A stretch of DNA of 64,000 nt from CAZKVJ01 sp964556225 (GTDB taxonomy: Bacteria > Actinomycetota > Acidimicrobiia > Acidimicrobiales > Ilumatobacteraceae). The translations under genes and the position numbers were made by a program. Position 1 is the stretch's first letter; each line of letters begins with the position of its first letter. Positions 8,139-16,917 of the stretch are shown here, piece by piece. The notes under the pieces were generated by a model. It had not been told where the DNA came from. It did not search any database and worked only from the letters and a program-made list of their open reading frames with translations. The stretch lies in the NCBI GenBank assembly GCA_964556225.1, contig CAZKVJ010000010.1, positions 1 through 64,000 on the forward strand, read 5' to 3'.

Positions 8139-9341
8139 ATGACCGACGCCATCGTCCTCGACGGGGTCAGCAAGACGTTCCGGCTGGCCCGCGACCCGGT
8201 GCACAGCGTGAAGGAGCGCCTGTTGCGCCTGGGCCGGGGTGGTCATGACGACTTCGAGGCGCTGAAGCGGCTCGACCTGTCGATCGTGGAGGGTGAGACG
8301 GTGGGGATCCTCGGCCACAACGGCTCGGGGAAGTCGACCATGCTGAAGTGCATCGCCGGCATCCTCACGCCGACCACCGGCCAGATCCGCCTGCGGGGCC
8401 GCCTGGCATCGCTCCTCGAGCTCGGCGCCGGGTTCCACCCGGAGCTCACCGGCCGCGAGAACGTGTACATCAACGCCGCGTTCTTGGGGATCTCGCGCCG
8501 TGAGATCCAGAAGCGCTTCGACGACATCGTCGCGTTCGCCGAGCTCGAGCAGTTCATCGACGAGCCCGTGAAGCACTACTCGAGCGGCATGTACGTGCGG
8601 CTGGGCTTCGCCGTGGCCGTGAACCTCGAGCCGGACATCCTGCTCGTCGACGAGGTGCTGGCGGTTGGTGACGAGGTGTTCCAGAAGAAGTGCATCAACC
8701 GGGTACGCCAGTTCCAGCACGAGGGCCGGACCATCGTGTTCGTCACCCACGCCGCCGACATCGTGCGCGAGATCTGCGACCGCGCCATCGTGCTCGACCA
8801 CGGCCAGCTCGTGGCCGACGCCAAGCCGCCGGAGGCCATCCGCATCTTTCGCGAGCACCTCCACGGCCAGCTCATCGACCGCGAGGAGGGACGCGCCACC
8901 GTCGAGGACTCGCCCGCCCGCATCGTCGACGTCGCCATCTCCCCGCCGACGGGCGAGCGGCGCTACTTCTACACCGGTGAGCCGGCGCGCGTCTCCGTCA
9001 CCGTCGACGTCGAGCACCCTGTCGACGACGCCGTGCTCGAGATCGAGCTGCTCGACGAGGGCGGGCGGGTCCTGTTCACCACCGACACCGACCGGCTCGG
9101 ACGGCCGCTCCCCCGGCTGAGCGGGTCGGCCGTGCTCGACGTCCAGCTCGGCGCCCTGCCGCTGCTCGACGGCGAGTACCCGCTGAACGTGCGCCTGTCC
9201 GACCGCAGCCACGGGCGCCTGCTCGACTGGCGCGACGGCCGTCACAGCATCGAGGTGGTGAACCCGACGCGCTCGTCGGGTCTGGTGGCGCTGCCGATCG
9301 AGATCGAGGCCCGCCCGTCAGCCGATGACCAACCCCGGTGA
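8139..9341 (+). CDS. wzt: Polysaccharide ABC exporter, ATP-binding subunit with Wzt C-terminal domain
   Basis: ATPase subunit of the exporter, 400 aa. The first 245 residues form the nucleotide-binding domain: Walker A GHNGSGKST, signature YSSGM, Walker B ILLVDEVLAVGD and the switch histidine in FVTHAAD. Residues about 265-395 form an extra beta-sandwich like the Wzt carbohydrate-binding domain, which in O-antigen exporters recognises the chain end. This suggests export of a finished, end-modified chain, which fits the methyltransferases nearby. The ATG is six bases after the permease stop. The 3' end overlaps the convergent beta-helix gene by 24 bases. Confidence 0.88.
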   Translation: MTDAIVLDGVSKTFRLARDPVHSVKERLLRLGRGGHDDFEALKRLDLSIVEGETVGILGHNGSGKSTMLKCIAGILTPTTGQIRLRGRLASLLELGAGFHPELTGRENVYINAAFLGISRREIQKRFDDIVAFAELEQFIDEPVKHYSSGMYVRLGFAVAVNLEPDILLVDEVLAVGDEVFQKKCINRVRQFQHEGRTIVFVTHAADIVREICDRAIVLDHGQLVADAKPPEAIRIFREHLHGQLIDREEGRATVEDSPARIVDVAISPPTGERRYFYTGEPARVSVTVDVEHPVDDAVLEIELLDEGGRVLFTTDTDRLGRPLPRLSGSAVLDVQLGALPLLDGEYPLNVRLSDRSHGRLLDWRDGRHSIEVVNPTRSSGLVALPIEIEARPSADDQPR

Positions 9342-10745
9342 GCCGAGCGAACCGATGTTGCCCATCGCGTTGGCGCCGAAGAGGTTCCCGACCGCCCAGT
9401 TGTAGCCGGCGTTGAGGAAGAAGATCCCGTAGGCGCCATTCGCCCGCCACGTGCCGTCGGCCGTGCGCCCGATGTAGTTGCCGTTGACAGCGTTGCCGCT
9501 GGTGCCGCGGGCGCGGGAGTCGCCGACGATGACACCGTGCTGGGCGTTGCCGCCGATGACGTTGCCCTCCACGAGCACCTGGCGCGAGCCGGAGCCGATG
9601 GCGACGCCGACCGCCTGTCCGCCGACCTCCTGGCCGGCCTTGTTGAGGCCGATGGTGTTGTACTGGATCCACGCGAGCGACGACCCGCCCCAGGCGGACG
9701 TGCCGATCGAGATCCCACCGAGGGTGTTGCCGGCGATGGTGTTGCCGCCGAACGGACCGCCGATGGCGTTGAACCAGGCACCACCGCTGAACAGCACGCC
9801 CAGCTCGCCGTTCCCCAGCCGGTTCATGCCGGACGCGTCGAGCCCGATGTTGTTGCGGAACACCACGTTGCCCCGGTTGGTGTTGTGCAGCAGCTCGACG
9901 CCGGCCGAGGCGTTGCCGCTCAGCACGTTGTCCGGGCCCAGCCAGTTCTCCTGCGCGCCCGGACCGAGGAAGATCCCGTCACCGGTGTTGCCGTAGGCCC
10001 AGGTGGTGGTGCCGGTCGGGTCGGTGCCGATGCGGTTCTGCTGGATGGAGTTCGTCTTGTACGGCGCACCCTGGAGCGAGTCCATGCCGATGACGACGCC
10101 GTTGTCCACGCCGGAGATGGTGTTGTTGCGCACCACGTTCCAGCTGGACGCGATGCCGATGCCCCGCGACGTGTTGGCGTTGGGCAGCCCGCTCGCCGTG
10201 TTCCTCAGGACCCCACCGGCAGTCGGCCGGAAGCCCATCCAGTTGTTCTGGATCCAGTTCCCCACCGAGCCGGGCATGATCGTGATCGCGTTCGACGTGT
10301 ACCGGTACATGCCGAGGCCTTGGATGGTGCTGCCGCTGGAGGTGGTGCCACGGTCGTTCTGCAGCAGGAACAGGCTGGGCACGCCGGAGCCGCCGGTGAT
10401 CCACACCAGCGGGGTGCCGTTGTAGCCGGGCTGGCTGGCGCCGTTGATCGCGACCTGGTCGTTCAGGTACAGGGTCTGGGTGAGGTTGATCTCGAACGGG
10501 CCCGAGCCCGGGAGGTTGAAGTTGATGGCGTCGAAGCCGATCGTGGCGTAGTTCGCCTGGTTCACGGCCCACGGCAGCGAGCCGACGGTGGCGGGGTTCG
10601 AGGACGTGTTCGTGACCGTGTACGTGGTCACGGCCGATGCCGGCGATGCGCCCACCAGGGCGGCCAGCGTGGTGACGCCGAGGGCGCCGACGAGGGCCAC
10701 GGCGCGACGGCGGAGGCTGGGTCGACGGGTGCTGCGGCCTGACAC
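9318..10745 (-). CDS. Secreted right-handed beta-helix protein
   Basis: Predicted secreted protein, 475 aa, starting at GTG 10745 with AAGGGAG upstream. Residues 1-39 are a signal peptide with a basic start and a SPASA-VTT cleavage site. The remainder is a series of roughly 22-residue coils rich in Asn, Gly, Ile and Val (NTISGVDNGVVIG, NTIAGNTLGGISIG, NVIGGNAQHGVIVG), typical of parallel beta-helix (PbH1/NosD-like) proteins. Such folds occur in polysaccharide lyases, hydrolases and adhesins. No catalytic set can be assigned. Its place between the exporter and nucleotide-sugar genes suggests it binds or trims the exported glycan; that is inference. The 3' end overlaps the ATPase gene. Confidence 0.8.
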   Translation of the reverse strand: MSGRSTRRPSLRRRAVALVGALGVTTLAALVGASPASAVTTYTVTNTSSNPATVGSLPWAVNQANYATIGFDAINFNLPGSGPFEINLTQTLYLNDQVAINGASQPGYNGTPLVWITGGSGVPSLFLLQNDRGTTSSGSTIQGLGMYRYTSNAITIMPGSVGNWIQNNWMGFRPTAGGVLRNTASGLPNANTSRGIGIASSWNVVRNNTISGVDNGVVIGMDSLQGAPYKTNSIQQNRIGTDPTGTTTWAYGNTGDGIFLGPGAQENWLGPDNVLSGNASAGVELLHNTNRGNVVFRNNIGLDASGMNRLGNGELGVLFSGGAWFNAIGGPFGGNTIAGNTLGGISIGTSAWGGSSLAWIQYNTIGLNKAGQEVGGQAVGVAIGSGSRQVLVEGNVIGGNAQHGVIVGDSRARGTSGNAVNGNYIGRTADGTWRANGAYGIFFLNAGYNWAVGNLFGANAMGNIGSLGSPGLVIG

Positions 10746-10784
10746 GGTGATGACGCTCCCTTCGCGTGCCGCCCGCGACGCGAC

Positions 10785-10790
10785 ACGCTA
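10785..10790 (-). promoter_or_regulatory. -10 element TAGCGT for the beta-helix gene
   Basis: On the minus strand, TAGCGT lies 39 bases before GTG 10745, leaving room for a leader with its own ribosome-binding site, unlike the leaderless cases elsewhere. Confidence 0.4.
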
Positions 10791-10840
10791 CCGCCTGATC
10801 GGCACGTCACCCCCTCACCTGAAGCCCCGCCCCGTCGCGG

Positions 10841-11788
10841 TCAGGGGGTGGTGAGCTCGGCGCGGATGGCGTCGATCATGAGGGCCATGCCCTCGGCGAC
10901 CGACACCACCGGCTCCCACCCCAGGCGGTCGCGGGCCACGGTGATGTCGGGCTTGCGCTGGGCCGGGTCCCCCTCGCGCTCGGGCGGCATCGGCACCGTG
11001 ACGATCGGGCTCGACGAGCCCGTCAGCGCCAGCACCGTCTCGGCCAGCTCGCGCATGGTGAGCTCGTCCGGGTTGCCCACGTTCACCGGCGTGGACAGCG
11101 GCCCCTCGAGCACCGCCAGCAGCCCGGCGACCTCGTCGGACACGTAGCAGAAGCTGCGCGTCTGCTCGCCGTCGCCGTACAGCGTGAGCGGCTCGCCGCT
11201 GAGGGCCTGCACCACGAAGTTGGTCACGACCCGGCCGTCGTCCGGGCGCATCCGCGGGCCGTAGGTGTTGAAGATCCGCACGATGCGGGTGTCGAGGCCG
11301 CGAACCCGCTGGTAGGCCATGGTCAGCGCCTCGGCGAAGCGCTTCGCCTCGTCGTAGCAGCTGCGCGGCCCGATCGGGTCGACGTTGCCCCAGTACGTCT
11401 CCGGCTGGGGGTGCACCAGCGGGTCGCCGTAGACCTCGCTCGTGGAGGCAAGGAAGAACCGCGCCTGCTTCACCTCGGCCAGGTCGGCCAGGTTGCGGGT
11501 GCCGACGCTGCCCACGGCCAGGATCTCGAGCGGGATGCGCAGGAAGTCCGACGGTGACGCCGGGCTGGCCAGGTCGAGCACGGCGTCGAACGCGCCGTCG
11601 AGCGTGAACGGCTCGGTCACGTCGTGCTCGTGGAAGCTGAACCTCGGGTGGTCCAGGAGGTGGGCGATGTTGGCGCGCCGCCCGGTCACCAGGCTGTCGA
11701 CGGCGACGACCTCGTCACCGCGGGCCAGCATGGTGTCGCACAGGTGCGAGCCGATGAACCCGGCGCCGCCGGCCACGACCGCCCGCAT
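10841..11788 (-). CDS. uxs: UDP-glucuronate decarboxylase (UDP-xylose synthase)
   Basis: Cytosolic short-chain dehydrogenase/reductase of 315 aa, predicted to convert UDP-glucuronate to UDP-xylose with bound NAD. ATG 11788 is chosen because the product then begins directly with the Rossmann motif GGAGFIGSH; the frame is open further upstream but that part is antisense-like. The catalytic Tyr-x-x-x-Lys lies in SCYDEAKR. The stretch EVYGDPLVHPQPETYWGNV and VNVGNPDEL are diagnostic of the UXS clade within the epimerase family. The gene starts two bases after the UDP-glucose dehydrogenase stop, so the two steps UDP-Glc to UDP-GlcA to UDP-Xyl are encoded together. Confidence 0.88.
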   Translation of the reverse strand: MRAVVAGGAGFIGSHLCDTMLARGDEVVAVDSLVTGRRANIAHLLDHPRFSFHEHDVTEPFTLDGAFDAVLDLASPASPSDFLRIPLEILAVGSVGTRNLADLAEVKQARFFLASTSEVYGDPLVHPQPETYWGNVDPIGPRSCYDEAKRFAEALTMAYQRVRGLDTRIVRIFNTYGPRMRPDDGRVVTNFVVQALSGEPLTLYGDGEQTRSFCYVSDEVAGLLAVLEGPLSTPVNVGNPDELTMRELAETVLALTGSSSPIVTVPMPPEREGDPAQRKPDITVARDRLGWEPVVSVAEGMALMIDAIRAELTTP

Positions 11789-11790
11789 GG

Positions 11791-13062
11791 TCAGCGCCCG
11801 ACGCCTTGGTAGCGGAACCCGGCCCGGATCGCCGCCGCCCGATCGAGCAGGTTCCGCGTGTCGACGATCTCCGGGCGGGCCAGCCGGCGGCGGACCTCGT
11901 GCAGGTCGAGCCAGCGGAACTGGTCCCATTCGGTGAGGACGACCAGGACGTCGGCGCCGTCGCAGGCGGCGTACGGGTCGTCGACCACCTCGATCTGGTC
12001 GAGGTCACGCCCGATCTGCGGGTCGTACGCCCGGATCTTGGCGCCGCGCGACGCGAGCTCAGCGAGCACGGCGAGGGCGGGCGACTCCCGCAGGTCGTCG
12101 GTGTTCGCCTTGAACGTGAGGCCCCAGGCGGCGACGGTGGCGCCCTCGAGCTCGCCGCCCACAGCAGCGACGACCTTGTCGACCATGCGGGCCCGCTGCT
12201 CGTCGTTCACGACGATGACGCCCTTCAGCAGGTCGAAGTCGTACCCGGCGTCCTCGGCGATGCGCACCATCGCCCGGGTGTCCTTCGGGAAGCAGGAGCC
12301 GCCCCAGCCGGGCCCGGGACGCAGGAAGTCGTGGCCGATGCGGCGGTCGTAGCCGATGCCGAGCACCACGTCGTTCACGTCCGCGCCGACCGCCTCACAC
12401 ACCGCGGCCACGGCGTTGACGAAGGAGATCTTGGTGGCGAGGAACGCGTTGGCGGCGTACTTGATGGTCTCGGCCGACGCCGGGTCGGTGACGATCAGCG
12501 GCGCCGCCACGCCGAGGTACAGCGACGCGACACGGATGGCGGCGCTCTGGTCGTCGCTTCCGATGACCACCCGGTCGGGCTTCAAGAAGTCGTGGACGGC
12601 CGAGCCCTCGCGCAGGAACTCCGGGTTCGACACCACCTTCACGTCGGTGCGGGCGAGCACCCGCTCCACCACCTTGGTGCTCCCCACCGGGACGGTGGAC
12701 TTGTTCACCACCACGGCGTCGCTCGGCAGCACCGGCGCGATCTCGGCCGCCGCGGCCTCGATGTACGACAGGTCGGCCGAGCCGTCGTCGCCTTGGGGGG
12801 TGGGCACGCACAGGTAGGCGAACTCGCAATCGGCCGCTGCCGCCGCCGCGCCGAGCACGAAGCGCAGCGAGCCGGCGCGCAGCGCGTCGTCGACGATCTG
12901 CTGCAATCCGGGCTCGTAGATGGGGATCTCGCCTCGGGACAGGCGTTCCACCTTGTCCGGGTCGATGTCGGCGCACACCACCTGGTGGCCGAGATGAGCG
13001 AAGCAGGCGCCGGTCGTGAGACCGACGTAGCCCGTGCCGATGATCGCGATCTTGCTGCCCAT
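11791..13062 (-). CDS. ugd: UDP-glucose 6-dehydrogenase
   Basis: Cytosolic enzyme of 423 aa that oxidises UDP-glucose to UDP-glucuronate with two NAD. ATG 13062 has GAGGAG upstream and gives the expected N-terminus MGSKIAIIGTGYVGLTTG. The NAD fold carries GTGYVG. The central domain has NPEFLREGSAVHDF. The catalytic cysteine is in GGSCFPKD. The C-terminal UDP-binding domain includes WGLTFKANTDDLRESPA. Length and motifs are complete for the family. It leads a two-gene operon with the UDP-xylose synthase, supplying acidic or pentose sugars for the nearby glycosyltransferases. Confidence 0.93.
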   Translation of the reverse strand: MGSKIAIIGTGYVGLTTGACFAHLGHQVVCADIDPDKVERLSRGEIPIYEPGLQQIVDDALRAGSLRFVLGAAAAAADCEFAYLCVPTPQGDDGSADLSYIEAAAAEIAPVLPSDAVVVNKSTVPVGSTKVVERVLARTDVKVVSNPEFLREGSAVHDFLKPDRVVIGSDDQSAAIRVASLYLGVAAPLIVTDPASAETIKYAANAFLATKISFVNAVAAVCEAVGADVNDVVLGIGYDRRIGHDFLRPGPGWGGSCFPKDTRAMVRIAEDAGYDFDLLKGVIVVNDEQRARMVDKVVAAVGGELEGATVAAWGLTFKANTDDLRESPALAVLAELASRGAKIRAYDPQIGRDLDQIEVVDDPYAACDGADVLVVLTEWDQFRWLDLHEVRRRLARPEIVDTRNLLDRAAAIRAGFRYQGVGR

Positions 13063-13124
13063 GTGCTCCTCACCCGCCGTATGGAGTCGCGTGAGTGTAC
13101 CGACTCGGACCGTGGTGACGTCGC

Positions 13125-13130
13125 TACGCT
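13125..13130 (+). promoter_or_regulatory. -10 element TACGCT
   Basis: TACGCT ends 10 bases before ATG 13141. It probably drives the plus-strand methyltransferase and glycosyltransferase genes, divergent from ugd. Confidence 0.45.
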
Positions 13131-13140
13131 GCATCTTCCG

Positions 13141-14004
13141 ATGCCGACGTCGCTCACCCGCGCCCTGCGATCGCCGTTTCGCGCCAAGGCGTCGTCACGC
13201 CGCCCGCTCGACGCCCCGTGGGCGGCGCTGCTGCGCTGCCCGACGTGCCGGACCCGCCTGACCGAGCGACGCGGGCGGCTCGGCTGCGAGAAGGGGCACC
13301 GCTTCCCGATCGTCGACGGCGTGCCGGTGTTCACCGAGGCCGGCGCCGACGTGGAGCGGCGGCCGGACGACCACGCCAGCCATCAGGCTCCGGCCGAGAT
13401 GGTCGCCGTCTTCGACGACGCCCCCGGCCCGTGGCTGCATCTGGGCGCCGGAGCAACCGACCCGGCACTTCCCGGCTCGATCGAGCTGGAGACGGCGGTG
13501 TTCCGCAACACCGACGTGGTCGGCGACGTCCACCACCTGCCGTTCGCCGACGGCGTGCTGGGCGGCGTCCTGGCGCTCAACGTGTTCGAGCACCTCGCCG
13601 ACCCGGAGCGCGCCGCCGCCGAGCTGCACCGCTGCCTGCTCCCGGGGTCGCCGATCATCATCGGCACCGCGTTCTTGCAACCCCTGCACGCCGACCCGTA
13701 CCACTTCTACAACACCACCGAGGCCGGCCTGCGCCGCTGGTTCCGCGACTTCGACGTCGAGCGCGTCGACGTGCCGTGGCACTTCAACCCGGTCTTCGCC
13801 GTCGCCTGGTTCGCCAGCGATCTCCTCGGCGGCGTCGAGGAGCCGGACCGAGCGGTGCTGGGCGCGGCGACGCTCGCCGAGCTGGCGGAGATCTGGCGCG
13901 GTGACGATGCCCGCACCGGCCCGGTGTTCGACGCCTTCCAGCGCCTGCCCGACCACCTCCGCCGGACACTGGCCGCCGGCTACGAGCTGCGGGCCCGGCG
14001 CTGA
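13141..14004 (+). CDS. Trm112-like zinc ribbon plus SAM methyltransferase
   Basis: Predicted SAM-dependent methyltransferase, 287 aa. Residues about 28-65 (LLRCPTCRTRL then GCEKGHRFPIVDGVPVF) look like the Trm112/YcaR zinc-ribbon module, here with only three cysteines visible. The rest is a class I methyltransferase of the type-11 kind: HLGAGATD replaces the usual glycine-rich loop, and VLALNVFEHLADPERA is the post-IV motif region. The substrate is unknown. The position among glycosyltransferases suggests methylation of a sugar or lipid-linked glycan. ATG 13141 is 10 bases after a TACGCT element. Confidence 0.75.
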   Translation: MPTSLTRALRSPFRAKASSRRPLDAPWAALLRCPTCRTRLTERRGRLGCEKGHRFPIVDGVPVFTEAGADVERRPDDHASHQAPAEMVAVFDDAPGPWLHLGAGATDPALPGSIELETAVFRNTDVVGDVHHLPFADGVLGGVLALNVFEHLADPERAAAELHRCLLPGSPIIIGTAFLQPLHADPYHFYNTTEAGLRRWFRDFDVERVDVPWHFNPVFAVAWFASDLLGGVEEPDRAVLGAATLAELAEIWRGDDARTGPVFDAFQRLPDHLRRTLAAGYELRARR

Positions 14005-14049
14005 GCTTCCCATGCCCGACCTGCGCACCCTGAACGAGACGGAGAGCGA

Positions 14050-14976
14050 ATGAGCGCCGAGGAGCCCTTCCTGCCCCAGCTGACCGAGCTGACCACCGCC
14101 CTCGCCGAGCTCGAGATCGCCCAGGTCGTCGAGGCCGTCGCCGGGCTGTGCGCGGGCGGCGACGTCCTGGTGCTCGGTGCCCATCCTGGCGCCGGTGCCC
14201 GCCTCGGCGCCGTGGCCCGCTCGGTCACCGTGCTCAGCGAGTCCACGGCACTGCTCGACACCGTCGTCCCCTCCGACGGGCTGCTCACCGCCGTCGGCGG
14301 GGTGGACCCGATCGCGTTCCCCGACGACTCCTTCGACGCCGTCGTCGCCCTCGACCCGGCCATCGAGGTGGACGCCACCGCGGTCTTCGCCGCCGAGTGC
14401 GCGCGGGTGTGCCGGCCCGGCGGGGCCATCGCGGTGTGCAGCACCGACACCGCCGTGTCCACGGCCATCGAGCATGCGCTGGCCGCCGGCGCCGGCTCGG
14501 TGCAGCGGGCCGACCAGTGCGACGTGACGGCCGTGGTCCTGGAGCCGGCGGATCGGGGGACCTCGCCGGCCCCGGCGACTCGGCGGAGCCTGGTGGTGGC
14601 GGCCGATCGACCGGTCGGCGCGACGAGCCACGTCGAGACCCACCGCGACGACGTCGTGCCGGCGCTGCTCGGCATCGTCGACGGCCTGCTCGTCGAGCGG
14701 GCCGTCCAGCGCCGGGCCATGGCCCGTCTCGTGGCCGACCTGGCCCACCTGCGCGAGGTGCAGACGCAGCTGGTCGATGCGGAGCAGCGCGTCGCCACCA
14801 CACGGTCGCTCGAGCTGCAGCTCGCCGAGTCGAACGCCCGCATCGATGGTCTGCTCGCCCACCTCGACGCCATCCACCAGTCGGCGAGCTGGCGGATGAC
14901 GGCGCCCGTCCGCCGGGCCGGCACCAGCGCCCGCCAGCTCGCCGTCCAGACCGTCCGCCGCGTCCGGCCGCGCTGA
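14050..14976 (+). CDS. Methyltransferase-like protein with C-terminal coiled coil
   Basis: 308 aa, ATG 14050 preceded by GGAGAG. Residues about 30-165 keep the outline of a class I methyltransferase (VLVLGAHPGAGARL, PIAFPDDSFDAVVALDP, VCRPGGAIAVCS), but the glycine loop is irregular, so activity is uncertain. Residues about 210-280 form a charged, Gln/Leu-rich coiled coil ending in HQSASWRMTAPVRR. That SASWRMTAPVR motif is common at the ends of actinobacterial and cyanobacterial glycosyltransferases and methyltransferases of surface-glycan clusters. The next gene starts two bases after the stop, so the two products likely act together. Substrate unknown. Confidence 0.65.
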   Translation: MSAEEPFLPQLTELTTALAELEIAQVVEAVAGLCAGGDVLVLGAHPGAGARLGAVARSVTVLSESTALLDTVVPSDGLLTAVGGVDPIAFPDDSFDAVVALDPAIEVDATAVFAAECARVCRPGGAIAVCSTDTAVSTAIEHALAAGAGSVQRADQCDVTAVVLEPADRGTSPAPATRRSLVVAADRPVGATSHVETHRDDVVPALLGIVDGLLVERAVQRRAMARLVADLAHLREVQTQLVDAEQRVATTRSLELQLAESNARIDGLLAHLDAIHQSASWRMTAPVRRAGTSARQLAVQTVRRVRPR

Positions 14977-14978
14977 CC

Positions 14979-16874
14979 ATGGCCTCACCCCAGCTCCGGT
15001 TCGCGCTCTCACCGTTCCAGAACGCCTTCTTCCACGAGCTCGCCGACGTTCTCGTCCACGAGCTCGAACGGGGCGGCTGTGCGGCGTCGGTGATCGACCC
15101 GAGCACGCACCAGCCGGAGCCGGACGACGTGTTCGTGCTGCTGCCGCCGCACGAGTACGTGGCGCTCGAAGGCACCGGCTGGCTGCGCGAGCCCCACCTG
15201 ATGGCCCGCACGATCGGGCTCACCGCCGAGCAGCCCCACCAGCAGCACTTCGCCGACAACGCCGACATCGTCCGCCGGGCCGGGGCGGCGTTCGACTTCA
15301 GCGAGCACGCCGTGCAGGCGTACCGAGCGCTCGGGGTCACGGTGCGGCACCTGCGGTTCGGCTACACCCGTCGCTGGGATCGCTTCCGGGCCGGCCCTGC
15401 TGCCTCCGGCCCGCCCGACGTGGTGTTCCTCGGCAACGCCAGTCCCCGCCGCCAGCGCCTCCTGGCCCGCTCGGCGTGGGCGCTCGCCCCGCACCGCACG
15501 CACCTCGTCGTGTCCGACAACCTCACGCCGAACCGCGAGTCGGGCGCCGGCTTCGTGGCCGGCGAGGCCAAGCGCGAGCTGCTCAGCCGCAGCCGGCTGA
15601 TGCTGAACCTCCATCAGACCGATGAGGCCTACTTCGAGTGGCTGCGCTTCATCGAGGCGTTCCACTGCGGCACGCCAGTGCTGTCCGAGCCGAGCATCGA
15701 CTCGATGTCGTACGAGCCCGGCGTGCACTTCCTGTCGGCGGCCCCGGACGCCCTCCCACTCGTGCTCGAGCGGGTGCTGCGTGACGATGCCCGGCTGCGC
15801 GAGATCCGCGAGGCCGCCTACGCCAAGCTGCACGAGCAGCCGCTGTCGGCGTCGCTCGATGCGCTCGTCGGCGCCGCGACCTCCCTCCTCGCCCACGCCC
15901 CGGCGAGCCACCTGCCGCCGCGGATCCGCCAGCAGCCGCTGCCCCACCCCGATCGCACGCCGCTCGAGCTCGACCTCACCAGCGACGAGTCGGTGATCCG
16001 CCAGTCGCTGCGCGAGGTGCGCCTGGAGCTGCACACCCTCCGGCGCGAGATCGCCACACTGCGCCACGAGCTCGAGCACCCCGAGTCGCTCGGCGCCACC
16101 CCCGCTGTCACCATCGAGGTCACCACGCCGGCCGCCCGCACCGCCGACATCGAGGTCTCGGTGATCATGGCGCTGTACAACCACGCCGAGTTCGTGGTGG
16201 CCGCCCTCGACAGCGTCGCCAACAGCGACGCCGACATGGCCGTCGAGATCGTGGTCGTCGACGACGGGTCCACCGATTCGTCGCGCGACGTGGTGCGCCG
16301 CTGGATGCTCGCCCATCCCGAGGTGCCGGCCCGCCTGGTCGCCCACTGCGTCAACCGTGGCCTCCCGTACGCCCGCAACACCGCGCTCGGCGTGGCGAGG
16401 GGTCGGTTCGTGTTCGTGCTCGACGCCGACAACGAGGTCTACCCGCACTGCCTTCGCCAGCTGCGCGACGCCCTCGACGCCGACGAGGACGCGTGGTTCG
16501 CGTACGGGCTGCTCGAGGTGTTCGACTCGCACGGGCCGTTCGCGCTCATCGACATCTGGCCCTGGCAGGCCTGGCGTCTGGCACGGGGCAACTACATCGA
16601 CGCCATGGCCATGGTGCGCACCGAACGCCTCCGCCAGCTCGGCGGCTACACCACGGACCGCCGGCTCTACGGGTGGGAGGACTACGACGTGTGGTGCCGC
16701 GTGGCCGAGCACGGTGGGCGCGGCACGCAGGTGCCGGCGATCGTCGCCCGGTACCGCAGCTCGGCCACGTCGATGGTGGCGCTGTCGAACGTGTCCCACG
16801 TGCCGGCGTTCACGGCGCTGAGGGAGCGCTGCCCGCTGCTGATGTCCGGCCGTCTCGACGGGGAACAGCCGTAG
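14979..16874 (+). CDS. Two-domain glycosyltransferase (CgeB-like plus GT2)
   Basis: Predicted bifunctional cytosolic glycosyltransferase, 631 aa. Residues about 1-310 resemble the CgeB/YkvP-like GT-B family (VVFLGNASPRRQRLL, LMLNLHQTDEAYFEWLRFIE, CGTPVLSEPS). A short predicted coiled coil (about 325-365) links to a GT2 (GT-A) domain: EVSVIMALYNHAEFVVAALD, VVVDDGSTDSSRDV, FVFVLDADNE (the metal-binding DxD region) and GGYTTDRRLYGWEDYDVW. Two catalytic domains in one chain suggest consecutive sugar additions. ATG 14979 is two bases after the upstream stop. Confidence 0.82.
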   Translation: MASPQLRFALSPFQNAFFHELADVLVHELERGGCAASVIDPSTHQPEPDDVFVLLPPHEYVALEGTGWLREPHLMARTIGLTAEQPHQQHFADNADIVRRAGAAFDFSEHAVQAYRALGVTVRHLRFGYTRRWDRFRAGPAASGPPDVVFLGNASPRRQRLLARSAWALAPHRTHLVVSDNLTPNRESGAGFVAGEAKRELLSRSRLMLNLHQTDEAYFEWLRFIEAFHCGTPVLSEPSIDSMSYEPGVHFLSAAPDALPLVLERVLRDDARLREIREAAYAKLHEQPLSASLDALVGAATSLLAHAPASHLPPRIRQQPLPHPDRTPLELDLTSDESVIRQSLREVRLELHTLRREIATLRHELEHPESLGATPAVTIEVTTPAARTADIEVSVIMALYNHAEFVVAALDSVANSDADMAVEIVVVDDGSTDSSRDVVRRWMLAHPEVPARLVAHCVNRGLPYARNTALGVARGRFVFVLDADNEVYPHCLRQLRDALDADEDAWFAYGLLEVFDSHGPFALIDIWPWQAWRLARGNYIDAMAMVRTERLRQLGGYTTDRRLYGWEDYDVWCRVAEHGGRGTQVPAIVARYRSSATSMVALSNVSHVPAFTALRERCPLLMSGRLDGEQP

Positions 16875-16877
16875 GCT
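16872..16877 (+). promoter_or_regulatory. -10 element TAGGCT upstream of galE
   Basis: TAGGCT overlaps the stop codon of the preceding glycosyltransferase and lies 40 bases before ATG 16918. It would give an internal promoter with a short leader that contains GGAAGGA. Confidence 0.35.
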
Positions 16878-16917
16878 GGCGGCTCGGCCGGACGCCGGCC
16901 GGGAAGGACGGTCGAAC

